From assembly GCA_026400375.1 (NCBI GenBank), contig JAPLPG010000320.1:1-40500 (forward strand): 40,500 bases of DNA, read 5' to 3'. The position numbers and the translations under genes were made by a program. Position 1 is the first letter of the stretch, and every line of letters begins with the position of its first letter. Under the pieces are notes generated by a model. It saw only the letters and a list, made by a program, of their open reading frames with translations. It had not been told where the DNA came from and searched no databases. Shown here piece by piece: positions 1 through 6,895 of this stretch. Origin of the DNA: Novosphingobium sp. Lineage in GTDB: Bacteria > Pseudomonadota > Alphaproteobacteria > Sphingomonadales > Sphingomonadaceae.

Positions 1-40
1 GACCGCCCATCATCGTGGCAAATACAAACTTGCGAAGCAT
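1..40 (-). CDS. N-terminal fragment of an unidentified protein
   Basis: A leftward ATG at 40 opens a frame beginning M-L-R-K-F-V-F-A-T-M-M-G-G that runs off the left edge. A GAAAGG stretch 8 bases before the ATG could be its ribosome binding site. The short basic start followed by hydrophobic residues would suit a signal peptide, but only 13 residues are visible and the product cannot be named. Confidence 0.35.
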   Translation of the reverse strand, partial: MLRKFVFATMMGG

Positions 41-116
41 GGCTTGAACCTTTCAATCGCGGGCTGGCGAAGACTGTCCGCCGCTCGCCCGATCTGAAGC
101 CTTCAACGCCCGATGC

Positions 117-1070
117 TCATACCGGTTCCAACGCCGCTTGGGCCTTTCGCCGCTTGCCCAGAACATGCTCGCGCCACACGATCAGCAGGCTTGCTCCGAT
201 GATCACCGGCGCGCCGATCCAGGTGCTGGCAGGGGGCAGGTGGCTGAACACCAGCCACCCCCAGAACGTGGCCCACGCCAGCTGGATGTAATCGACCACG
301 ATCACGCTCGCCACGGTGCCATAGCGCAGCGACGCGGTCATCGTGATCTGCGCGAACAGCCCGGCCACGCCGATCCCCGCCAGCATCAGCCAGCCGGTAA
401 GGTCATGGTCCATCCCCGTCCGGAACAGGAACAGCCCCAGGAACGGCGCGCTGATTGCCGAGAAATAGAACACCACGGTCAGCGGCTCCTCGGTCCGCCC
501 CAGATCGCGCACCTGCACGGTCACCAGCGCGACCATGAAGGCAGCGCCAATCCCCACCGCCACGCCGAACAGCGGCAGGTTTCCGGTATCCGGCCCGGCG
601 ATGATCAACACGCCCAGCAGGCCTGCGACCACCGCGGTCCAGCGCCATGGCCCGACCTTTTCCTTCAGCATCAATGCCGAAAGGATCACCGCGAACATCG
701 GCGTGGTAAAGCCCAGCACGGTCGCCTCGGCCAGTGGCAGGATGCGCACCACGCCCAGGGTGAGGAACATGCCCGTGCCCCCGATCAGCGCCCGCCGCGC
801 ATGGACCCAGGGCCGCTTCGTCTTCAGCCGCCCGACCTCGCCCCGCGCCGCGAGCCATCCGAAGATCGCCAGCGCGGGCAGGGCCTGCCGCCAGAACAGC
901 GTTTCCGGCAGGGCAATGCCGCGCTCTCCGGTCAGCTTGACCAGCAGCAGCATGATCGAGAACAGCACCGTGGCCAGCAGGCGCAAGGCCAGCGCGAACA
1001 TTGGTCGACTTAGGGGCCGACTTTCGGGCCGACTATCGGGCAGGCCTTGGGGGCTAACTTGCGTAGGCAT
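117..1070 (-). CDS. DMT-superfamily transporter (EamA family)
   Basis: A 317-residue inner-membrane protein predicted to export a small metabolite or drug; the substrate is unknown. About ten hydrophobic helices fall in two similar halves, the usual EamA duplication, starting near residue 24 (MFALALRLLATVLF) and ending near residue 300. The first half holds the typical segment around residues 110-135 (LPLAEATVLGFTTPMFAVIL). The first 23 residues are hydrophilic and contain a threefold S-R-P repeat encoded by a 12-bp tandem repeat, so translation may really begin at Met24 (base 1001). It is transcribed divergently from the small membrane protein at 1131. Family assignment is firm from the fold pattern; function is inferred. 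Confidence 0.85.
   Translation of the reverse strand: MPTQVSPQGLPDSRPESRPLSRPMFALALRLLATVLFSIMLLLVKLTGERGIALPETLFWRQALPALAIFGWLAARGEVGRLKTKRPWVHARRALIGGTGMFLTLGVVRILPLAEATVLGFTTPMFAVILSALMLKEKVGPWRWTAVVAGLLGVLIIAGPDTGNLPLFGVAVGIGAAFMVALVTVQVRDLGRTEEPLTVVFYFSAISAPFLGLFLFRTGMDHDLTGWLMLAGIGVAGLFAQITMTASLRYGTVASVIVVDYIQLAWATFWGWLVFSHLPPASTWIGAPVIIGASLLIVWREHVLGKRRKAQAALEPV
1002..1037 (-). repeat. 12-bp tandem repeat, three units, encoding xSRP
   Basis: Three consecutive 12-base units encode D-S-R-P, E-S-R-P and L-S-R-P at residues 12-23 of the EamA transporter. The units differ at a few bases. The repeat lies outside the membrane domain, so copy number could vary without harming the transporter, or the stretch may not be translated if Met24 is the start. 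Confidence 0.6.
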
Positions 1071-1130
1071 GGGCGGGCCTTAAGCCAAACCCTCTTGTGA
1101 TCAACTCCTTCCTTGCCCATCTGGCGGTCA

Positions 1131-1349
1131 ATGGAAGATCTGTTTCCCCACCTGTGGCAATTCCACCTTGCGACCGGCGCCCTCGCGCTGACCATCGCGA
1201 TCGCTTCGGTCTGGGCCGACCGTCGCCGCCTGCGCCGGGTCAATCTCGATTCCGTCGGCTTCATGCCGTGGACCGCGATCTACCTGATCGCCTTCCTGGT
1301 GGCTGTGGTCTTCCTCGGCCTTGCCGCGCGCGAATGGGTCGCCGCTTAG
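1131..1349 (+). CDS. Small two-helix membrane protein, unknown function
   Basis: A 72-residue protein starting M-E-D-L-F-P-H-L-W. Two hydrophobic segments are seen, residues about 9-25 and 45-66, joined by a basic loop (DRRRLRRVN), so a hairpin membrane protein with a positively charged loop is likely. An upstream in-frame TTG at 1113 would add six residues; ATG 1131 is preferred. Its stop codon overlaps the stop of the convergent TraB/GumN gene. I do not recognise a named family and infer no function beyond membrane location. Confidence 0.7.
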   Translation: MEDLFPHLWQFHLATGALALTIAIASVWADRRRLRRVNLDSVGFMPWTAIYLIAFLVAVVFLGLAAREWVAA

Positions 1350-2266
1350 GGTATCCGCCGTATCGCCCACCCCCGCGCCATCATCAGCCGCTGCAAGCTG
1401 TCGGATCCCGCCAGATGCGCCGCCCCCACTGCGACAAACGGCCGCGCCCCGCTATCGAGCATCGCGTCTAGCTGATCTGCCCACGCCCGGTTGCGGTTGG
1501 TCAACAGCGCCAGATGCAGCCCCGGATCGGCGAGAAACCCTTCGTTCGCCTCGCGCGCTATGCCCAGATCGTCGCCGCGCAACCACATTGCGATCATCGC
1601 GGCTTCCTCGTCATCGTCGCTCGCCGCCTCGATGGCGACCTCGCGCAGCAGCACTTGCTGTTGGTGCGCGGGCAGGGCATCGAACACGCCGAACTGGCTG
1701 CGGATCGTCTCGAACCCCGCCACCGGCTTGCCCGCAGCCAGCCGTCGCAGCACCGGCTCAGATCCGCTGTTCGGATCAGCCCCGGCCTTCTCCCCGGCAA
1801 TTGCGGCAAGCTGCAGCGCCACAGCCCAGCTTTCGGTATCGGCAAAGTCGGCGTCGGTCAGGCCAAGCTTGCGATAGACCTTGGCCAGATCGGCCCCGGC
1901 CTTGGCCCCAACCCGTTGCGATGGCGGCGGCAGGCCCGGCGTTCCGGCCAGCTCTGCCAGGGCCTGGCCGGCAACCTTCTGGTCGATCGGCTCGGCGATT
2001 TCCAGCACCAGCCGATCGGACGATGCCAGCGCCGTGGTGATCGCCGTGCGCAGCCACTGCGTGCGCGGCGGCAGGGCATGGACCGTGCCGAACAGATAGC
2101 CCCGCACCGCGCCGCCCCGGTCGGCAATTTCCCACAATGCCACGCGCGCAGAGCCGGATTCAACTGTCGCGTCCTGCCCCGCCTTGTCGCGGCCCAGCCA
2201 CGTCACGGCCATGCCCAGCAACAGCGCCGGGATCACCGCAAACAGCAGGCGGCGGACAAAGCTCAT
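1346..2266 (-). CDS. TraB/GumN family protein (copy 1)
   Basis: A 306-residue protein with an N-terminal membrane anchor or uncleaved signal (residues about 5-24) followed by a TraB/GumN domain. The hallmarks of the TraB/TIKI fold are present: YLFGTVHALP near residue 57 (GxxH), LVLEIAEP about 30 residues later (acidic residue), and a C-terminal GAAHLAG (second GxxH). In animal TIKI proteins these residues form a metalloprotease site; whether the bacterial protein is an active peptidase is not known. It lies 10 bp after a paralogue in the same direction, so the two form an operon. A GAGG sequence at the end of the preceding gene serves as ribosome binding site. Confidence 0.85.
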   Translation of the reverse strand: MSFVRRLLFAVIPALLLGMAVTWLGRDKAGQDATVESGSARVALWEIADRGGAVRGYLFGTVHALPPRTQWLRTAITTALASSDRLVLEIAEPIDQKVAGQALAELAGTPGLPPPSQRVGAKAGADLAKVYRKLGLTDADFADTESWAVALQLAAIAGEKAGADPNSGSEPVLRRLAAGKPVAGFETIRSQFGVFDALPAHQQQVLLREVAIEAASDDDEEAAMIAMWLRGDDLGIAREANEGFLADPGLHLALLTNRNRAWADQLDAMLDSGARPFVAVGAAHLAGSDSLQRLMMARGWAIRRIP

Positions 2267-2276
2267 CGCCGCAGCC

Positions 2277-3188
2277 TCATTGAATGCGCGCCGTGACCAC
2301 GCCCTGCGCCTTCAGCGCATCCTGCACGCTGTTCGGCCCGGCAAGATGGCCCGCACCCACCGCCACGAACACCGTGCCGGGTTGCTGCAAGCGTTGCCGC
2401 ACCCACACCGCCCAGTTGCGGTTGCGCTGGAACAGCAGGGTATCGGCCAGCTCGGGATCGTCCATCTGCTCGTTCAGCAGCCGGCCCAGGCTATCGGGAT
2501 CGCCCGAACCCCATTCATCGGTCATCGTGCCGATGATGCTGGTGCCCCGGTCGAAATCCTTCACCGCCGCATTCAGGAACTTCAGCTGCGCCTCGCGCGG
2601 CAGCTTGTCGAACAGGCCGAGCTGGTAATCGACCGTTTCCAGCGCGCCCAGCGTCTTGCCCTTGGCCAGCGCCGCCTTGCGCAGAACCGCCTCGACCCCG
2701 TCGTCCTTGCCATAGCCCGCCATCGCATAGGGCATGACGGCCAGCGTGATCCCGGCCAGCCACGGCTCCAGCGGATCGAACGCCTGCGCAGGGATCTTGA
2801 GCCTGGCCAGCAGCGCTTCATAGGCGGCACGATCGGCATCGCCCATCAATGATCGCAGCGTCTCTCCCTGCAACAGCCCGATGGCCATGACCGCCTTCTG
2901 CTGTTCGCCAGCGGGCGTATCGGCGATCTCGGTGACCAGTTCGGACGAATCGTCCAGCGCCGTGGCCACCGGTCCATCCAGCCACACCAGCCCCTTGGGC
3001 AGGGCGTGCACCGTTCCGAACAGATAGATCGTCGTGTCCTCGTCGGCCACTTTCCACAGCGCCGGCTTCAGGTGCTTTGCGGCAGGGGCGGGCGCGGTTG
3101 CCTGGGTCGCCTGGGCCAGCGCCAAGGAGGAAAACGAACCTGCCGAAAGGGCAAGCGCGGCGGCAATCGTGCGAAAGGTGTGTCTCAT
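2277..3188 (-). CDS. TraB/GumN family protein (copy 2), secreted
   Basis: A 303-residue protein read from ATG 3188: M-R-H-T-F-R, a hydrophobic stretch and a signal-peptidase type site (LALAQA) near residue 26, so it is predicted to be periplasmic. An upstream in-frame start at 3212 would put nine residues before the signal peptide and is less likely; AAGG precedes 3188. TraB/GumN signatures are complete: IYLFGTVHALP, TEIADT and VAVGAGHLAG. It shares domain order with the downstream copy, but that copy is membrane-anchored rather than exported. Function is inferred only at family level (TIKI-like metalloprotease fold). It is divergent from glyQ. Confidence 0.85.
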   Translation of the reverse strand: MRHTFRTIAAALALSAGSFSSLALAQATQATAPAPAAKHLKPALWKVADEDTTIYLFGTVHALPKGLVWLDGPVATALDDSSELVTEIADTPAGEQQKAVMAIGLLQGETLRSLMGDADRAAYEALLARLKIPAQAFDPLEPWLAGITLAVMPYAMAGYGKDDGVEAVLRKAALAKGKTLGALETVDYQLGLFDKLPREAQLKFLNAAVKDFDRGTSIIGTMTDEWGSGDPDSLGRLLNEQMDDPELADTLLFQRNRNWAVWVRQRLQQPGTVFVAVGAGHLAGPNSVQDALKAQGVVTARIQ

Positions 3189-3319
3189 GCCGGGCCTTTT
3201 GCCTGCAAACACCTTGCGATGGAATGAAGGAATCGTGGCTGGCCACCGGTCGCGCCTGATGCTTCCGCCATTGCATGACGGTTGATTTGAAGCGCCCTAT
3301 CGGCCAAAGCCGCCGCATC

Positions 3320-4237
3320 ATGGCCGACACCACGCAAACGCCGCCCACCACGCCCTTGTGCCTGCAGGACATGATCCTGCGCCTCCACGCCTATTGGAGC
3401 GAGCAGGGCTGCCTGATCCTCCAGCCGCTCGACATGCGGGTTGGCGCGGGCACCTTCCATCCGGCAACGACGCTGCGCTCGCTCGGTCCGGAACCGTGGA
3501 ATGCCGCCTACGTGCAGCCCAGCCGCCGCCCGACGGACGGTCGCTATGGCGAAAACCCCAATCGCCTGCAGCACTATTACCAGTACCAGGTCATCATGAA
3601 GCCGAGCCCGGCCAACCTGCAGGACCTCTATCTGCAAAGCCTCGCCGCCATTGGCATCGATCCGCTGCTCCATGATGTCCGCTTTGTCGAAGACGATTGG
3701 GAATCGCCCACGCTCGGCGCGTGGGGCCTCGGCTGGGAGGTGTGGTGCGATGGCATGGAAGTCACCCAGTTCACCTATTTCCAGCAGATGGGCGGCTTCG
3801 ATTGCAAGCCGGTGGCGGGCGAGCTGACCTACGGGCTAGAGCGTCTGGCCATGTACATCCAGGGCGTCGACAACGTCTACGATCTGGCCTTCAACAATCA
3901 CGGCGTCACCTATGGCGATGTGTTTCTCGATAACGAGAGGCAGATGTCCAAGTGGAACTTCGAAGTGGCCGATACCGACAGCCTGTTCGAAGGCTTCCGC
4001 CGGGCCGAGGCCGAATGTCTGCGCAGTCTTGAAGCCGGCGTGCCCATCGCCGCCTATGAACAGGCCATCGAAGCCAGCCACCTGTTCAACCTGCTGCAGG
4101 CGCGCGGCGTGATCAGCGTGCAGGAACGCGCCAGCTACATGGGCCGCGTCCGCGATCTAGCACGCGGTTCGTGCGAGGCGCACATGGCAAAGAACGCCGA
4201 TCAGTGGGCCGCAAAATACCCGGAGTGGAGCAAGTGA
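3320..4237 (+). CDS. glyQ: Glycyl-tRNA synthetase alpha subunit
   Basis: Catalytic subunit of the bacterial alpha2-beta2 glycyl-tRNA synthetase, which forms glycyl-adenylate and charges tRNA-Gly. The 305-residue sequence is conserved throughout: [19 protein letters not shown] near the start, [19 protein letters not shown], then [20 protein letters not shown], and [19 protein letters not shown] in the class II core. The ATG at 3320 begins M-A-D-T-T-Q; an in-frame ATG at 3275 would add 15 unconserved residues. Its TGA overlaps the GTG start of glyS by four bases, giving a coupled two-gene operon. Confidence 0.97.
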   Translation: MADTTQTPPTTPLCLQDMILRLHAYWSEQGCLILQPLDMRVGAGTFHPATTLRSLGPEPWNAAYVQPSRRPTDGRYGENPNRLQHYYQYQVIMKPSPANLQDLYLQSLAAIGIDPLLHDVRFVEDDWESPTLGAWGLGWEVWCDGMEVTQFTYFQQMGGFDCKPVAGELTYGLERLAMYIQGVDNVYDLAFNNHGVTYGDVFLDNERQMSKWNFEVADTDSLFEGFRRAEAECLRSLEAGVPIAAYEQAIEASHLFNLLQARGVISVQERASYMGRVRDLARGSCEAHMAKNADQWAAKYPEWSK

Positions 4238-6831
4238 GCGATTTCCTCCTCGAACTGCGCTCGGAAGAAATCCCGGCCCGCATGCAGGCAGGCGCCCGCG
4301 CCGATCTGGAAAAGCTGTTCCGCAAGCAACTGGACTCTGCGGGCCTTCAGGCTGGCGAAATCACCGTCTGGTCCACCCCGCGCCGCCTCGCGCTGATCGC
4401 CCGCGATCTGCCGCTGGCGACACAGGCCGTGTCTGAAGAGAGCAAGGGCCCGAAGACTTCCGCGCCCGAACAGGCGCTTGAAGGGTTCCTGCGCAAGACC
4501 GGTCTTTCGAAGGACCAGCTGACCGAGCGCGATGGCGTGTGGTTCGCCATCACCGAAAAGCCCGGCCGCGCGACGAAGGACGTGCTGGCAGAGGCCATCC
4601 CCGCGATCATCCGCGCCTTCCCCTGGCCCAAAAGCCAGCGCTGGGGCGCAGACTCGCTCTCCACCGAGAGCTTGCGCTGGGTGCGCCCGCTTTCCGGCAT
4701 CGTGGCGATTCTGGGCGAAGAGCTGGTGGAGTGCGAGATTGGCGGTGTGAAGTCCGGTTACGCGACGCGCGGCCACCGCTTCCACCATGAGGGCGAGATC
4801 ACCATCGGCGGCGCGAGCGACTACGCCGAGAAGCTGCGCGCCTGCCACGTCATCGTTGACCATGTCGAGCGTGAGGCGATGGTGCGCGAAAAGGCCAAGG
4901 CTGCGGCTGACGCTGCTGGCCTCGTGCTGGTCGAGGACGAAGGTCTTGTGATCGAGAATGCCGGTCTCACCGAATGGCCGGTCCCGCTGCTCGGTCGCTT
5001 CGACGAGGCTTTCCTCGACGTGCCCCCCGAAGTCATCCAGCTCACCGCCCGCGTCAACCAGAAGTACTTCGTCTGCACCAAACCCTCTCCCCTTCAGGGG
5101 AGAGGGAGGAGCGGCGCAGCCGCGGAGGGTGTGGGGGCGGCAAGCGCTGCGGACTCCGCTGTAAATGGCGGCAGTCACCACCCCCAAACCCCCTCCTCTG
5201 AAGAGGAGGGGGCTTACTCCCTCGCCAACGCCTTCATCTGCACCGCCAACATCGAGGCCAGCGACGGCGGCACCGCCATCGTCGACGGCAACCGCAAGGT
5301 CCTCGCCGCGCGCCTGTCAGATGCCCGCTTCTTCTGGGAGCAGGACAAGAAGAAGCCGCTGGCCGAACAGGCGCAGAAGCTCTCGCGCATCACCTTCCAC
5401 GAAAAGCTCGGCACCGTCGCCGACAAGGTCGAACGCGTCGCCAAGCTGGCCCGCTGGCTGGTGGAAGAGGGCATCGTAAAGAATTCTCCCCGAAACGGGG
5501 AGGGGGACCATGCGCAGCATGGTGGAGGGGACTCTCCGCCAAGCGCCGTGCCTACCGATAGCCCCCTCCACCACCCTGCCGGGGAGGATCTGTCGCTCGC
5601 CGACCAGGCGGAACTCGCCGCCCGCCTGTGCAAGGCCGATCTCGTCACCGAAATGGTCGGCGAATTCCCCGAACTCCAGGGCCTTATGGGCGGGTACTAC
5701 GCCCGCGCCGAAGGCCTGCCCGACGCCGTCGCCGACGCCATCCGCGATCACTACAAGCCGGTCGGGCAGGGCGATGACGTGCCGACCGCGCCCGTGACGG
5801 TAGCCGTGGCGCTGGCGGATAAGCTTGATACGCTTGGACTCTTCTTCGGTGCGGGGAAAAAGCCAACTGGGTCGAAAGATCCATTCGCTTTAAGGCGCGC
5901 TGCTCTAGCAATTATCGAACTAGTTAATCGCAATGCGCTGAGGCTTTCCATAGTCGACGCATTGATGGAGGTGCGTCGCATCTGGCTTGAAAGTTTGTCG
6001 GAATTTTCTCCATTCGAGTTTTGCGGTTTTGATGAGGATGGTGCGGCTGTCTTTGCGCAAGTCGAAAACAGAAAAATCTATCGCATAACTCGGATAACTT
6101 ACTTCTTTACAGATTTTACCGCTAGTCCCGGTGCTGGTCACTGGTGGAATAAGCGTGCACTAGAGGAAGAGTTGAACGTACGAGCGATTGTCGTTCCGCC
6201 ATTTGAATTTGTGTCGGGCCTCAGAGACTTCTTCGCCGACCGCCTCAAAGTCCAACAACGCGAAGCAGGCGTCCGCCATGACCTGATCGACGCCGTGTTC
6301 GCGCTCGGCGGCGAGGACGATCTCGTCCGCCTGCTTGCCCGCGTCAACGCGCTGCAGGCCTTCGTCGGCACCGATGACGGCACCAACCTGCTCGCTGGCT
6401 ACAAGCGCGCCGCCAATATCCTCAAGAAGGAAGCCTACACCGCCAACCCGAACGCCGGGTCCGAAGGCGAGGGCGTGGTGCCGCCGACCGGCGAGGAAGA
6501 TCCGCTGGTGCTGGTTGATGACCCGGCCTTTGCCGATATCGCCGCGCAGTTTGCCCGGCCAGAGGGCAACTATGATCGGGAACCTGCCGAACAGGTCCTG
6601 GTCGATGCGCTGGGCGCTGCCGAGCCGCAGGCCGACCGCGCCATCGCCGCCGAGGACTTCACCGGCGCCATGGCGGCGCTGGCATCGCTGCGCGGGCCGA
6701 TCGATGCGTTCTTCGATGGCGTGACGGTGAATGACCCAGACCCCACCAAACGGGCAAGCCGTCTTGCGCTGCTTGACCGTTTCCGTGCTGCAGTGCACAA
6801 AGTAGCGGACTTTTCACGGATCGAAGGGTAA
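4234..6831 (+). CDS. glyS: Glycyl-tRNA synthetase beta subunit with three unusual internal segments
   Basis: Beta subunit of glycyl-tRNA synthetase, binding tRNA. Start is GTG 4234 ([16 protein letters not shown]), the conserved GlyS N-terminus, overlapping the glyQ stop. The chain is 865 residues; E. coli GlyS is about 690. The excess sits in three places. Roughly 43 residues after VNQKYFVC (bases about 5078-5218) are encoded by a REP-like doublet. Roughly 38 residues after VEEGIVK (about 5480-5595) are encoded by a different structured repeat. An AT-rich stretch (about 5845-6220) carries perhaps 80-95 residues absent from usual family members before [19 protein letters not shown]. All three keep the frame, and flanking conserved motifs such as [16 protein letters not shown] are intact, so the protein is probably functional with disordered surface loops. 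Confidence 0.95.
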   Translation: MSDFLLELRSEEIPARMQAGARADLEKLFRKQLDSAGLQAGEITVWSTPRRLALIARDLPLATQAVSEESKGPKTSAPEQALEGFLRKTGLSKDQLTERDGVWFAITEKPGRATKDVLAEAIPAIIRAFPWPKSQRWGADSLSTESLRWVRPLSGIVAILGEELVECEIGGVKSGYATRGHRFHHEGEITIGGASDYAEKLRACHVIVDHVEREAMVREKAKAAADAAGLVLVEDEGLVIENAGLTEWPVPLLGRFDEAFLDVPPEVIQLTARVNQKYFVCTKPSPLQGRGRSGAAAEGVGAASAADSAVNGGSHHPQTPSSEEEGAYSLANAFICTANIEASDGGTAIVDGNRKVLAARLSDARFFWEQDKKKPLAEQAQKLSRITFHEKLGTVADKVERVAKLARWLVEEGIVKNSPRNGEGDHAQHGGGDSPPSAVPTDSPLHHPAGEDLSLADQAELAARLCKADLVTEMVGEFPELQGLMGGYYARAEGLPDAVADAIRDHYKPVGQGDDVPTAPVTVAVALADKLDTLGLFFGAGKKPTGSKDPFALRRAALAIIELVNRNALRLSIVDALMEVRRIWLESLSEFSPFEFCGFDEDGAAVFAQVENRKIYRITRITYFFTDFTASPGAGHWWNKRALEEELNVRAIVVPPFEFVSGLRDFFADRLKVQQREAGVRHDLIDAVFALGGEDDLVRLLARVNALQAFVGTDDGTNLLAGYKRAANILKKEAYTANPNAGSEGEGVVPPTGEEDPLVLVDDPAFADIAAQFARPEGNYDREPAEQVLVDALGAAEPQADRAIAAEDFTGAMAALASLRGPIDAFFDGVTVNDPDPTKRASRLALLDRFRAAVHKVADFSRIEG
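5083..5212. repeat. REP-like hairpin doublet inserted in frame inside glyS
   Basis: Two perfect 10-bp hairpins bound this stretch. The first (5083-5106) has arms CCCTCTCCCC and GGGGAGAGGG around TTCA; the second (5189-5212) has arms CCCCCTCCTC and GAGGAGGGGG around TGAA. The loops are reverse complements, so the hairpins are an inverted pair as in REP doublets (BIMEs). About 80 bases lie between them. The intergenic copy at 25960-26061 has the same arrangement. The stretch is translated as [10 protein letters not shown] and so on, without a stop in the glyS frame. Confidence 0.85.
5483..5590. repeat. Second structured repeat inserted in frame inside glyS
   Basis: Nested inverted repeats: CTCCCCG-AAA-CGGGGAG (about 5486-5502), CCATGC-GCA-GCATGG (5508-5522), then GTGGAGGGG near 5522 pairing with CCCCTCCAC near 5563-5571, and a closing CGGGGAGGA that can pair with the first arm. 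The family differs from the doublet at 5083-5212. It is translated in the glyS frame as [16 protein letters not shown], a glycine/histidine-rich segment, with no stop codon. Confidence 0.75.
5845..6220 (+). other. AT-rich mosaic patch inside glyS
   Basis: Base composition falls from about 65% GC on either side to roughly 45% here; counted in 60-base lines it is 48% (5881-5940), 47% (6001-6060), 33% (6061-6120) and 53% (6121-6180). Conserved GlyS residues at the left edge ([19 protein letters not shown]) are themselves written in AT-rich codons. The middle encodes aromatic-rich sequence ([25 protein letters not shown]) not expected in the family. This suggests replacement by foreign DNA rather than simple drift. 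Confidence 0.7.
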
Positions 6832-6855
6832 GGGACCGGGCGAATCCGGTCCTTT
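6830..6855 (+). terminator. Hairpin at the end of glyS
   Basis: A 10-bp stem (AAGGGACCGG with CCGGTCCTTT, one G-U pair) around a 6-base loop begins in the glyS stop codon. The 3' arm ends in three T only, so it is a weak intrinsic terminator or a boundary hairpin before ppdK, whose start is 40 bp further on. Confidence 0.5.
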
Positions 6856-6895
6856 ACCGGCAAGAACAGACAGACGCAGGGAGCCTCGTTGGCGC

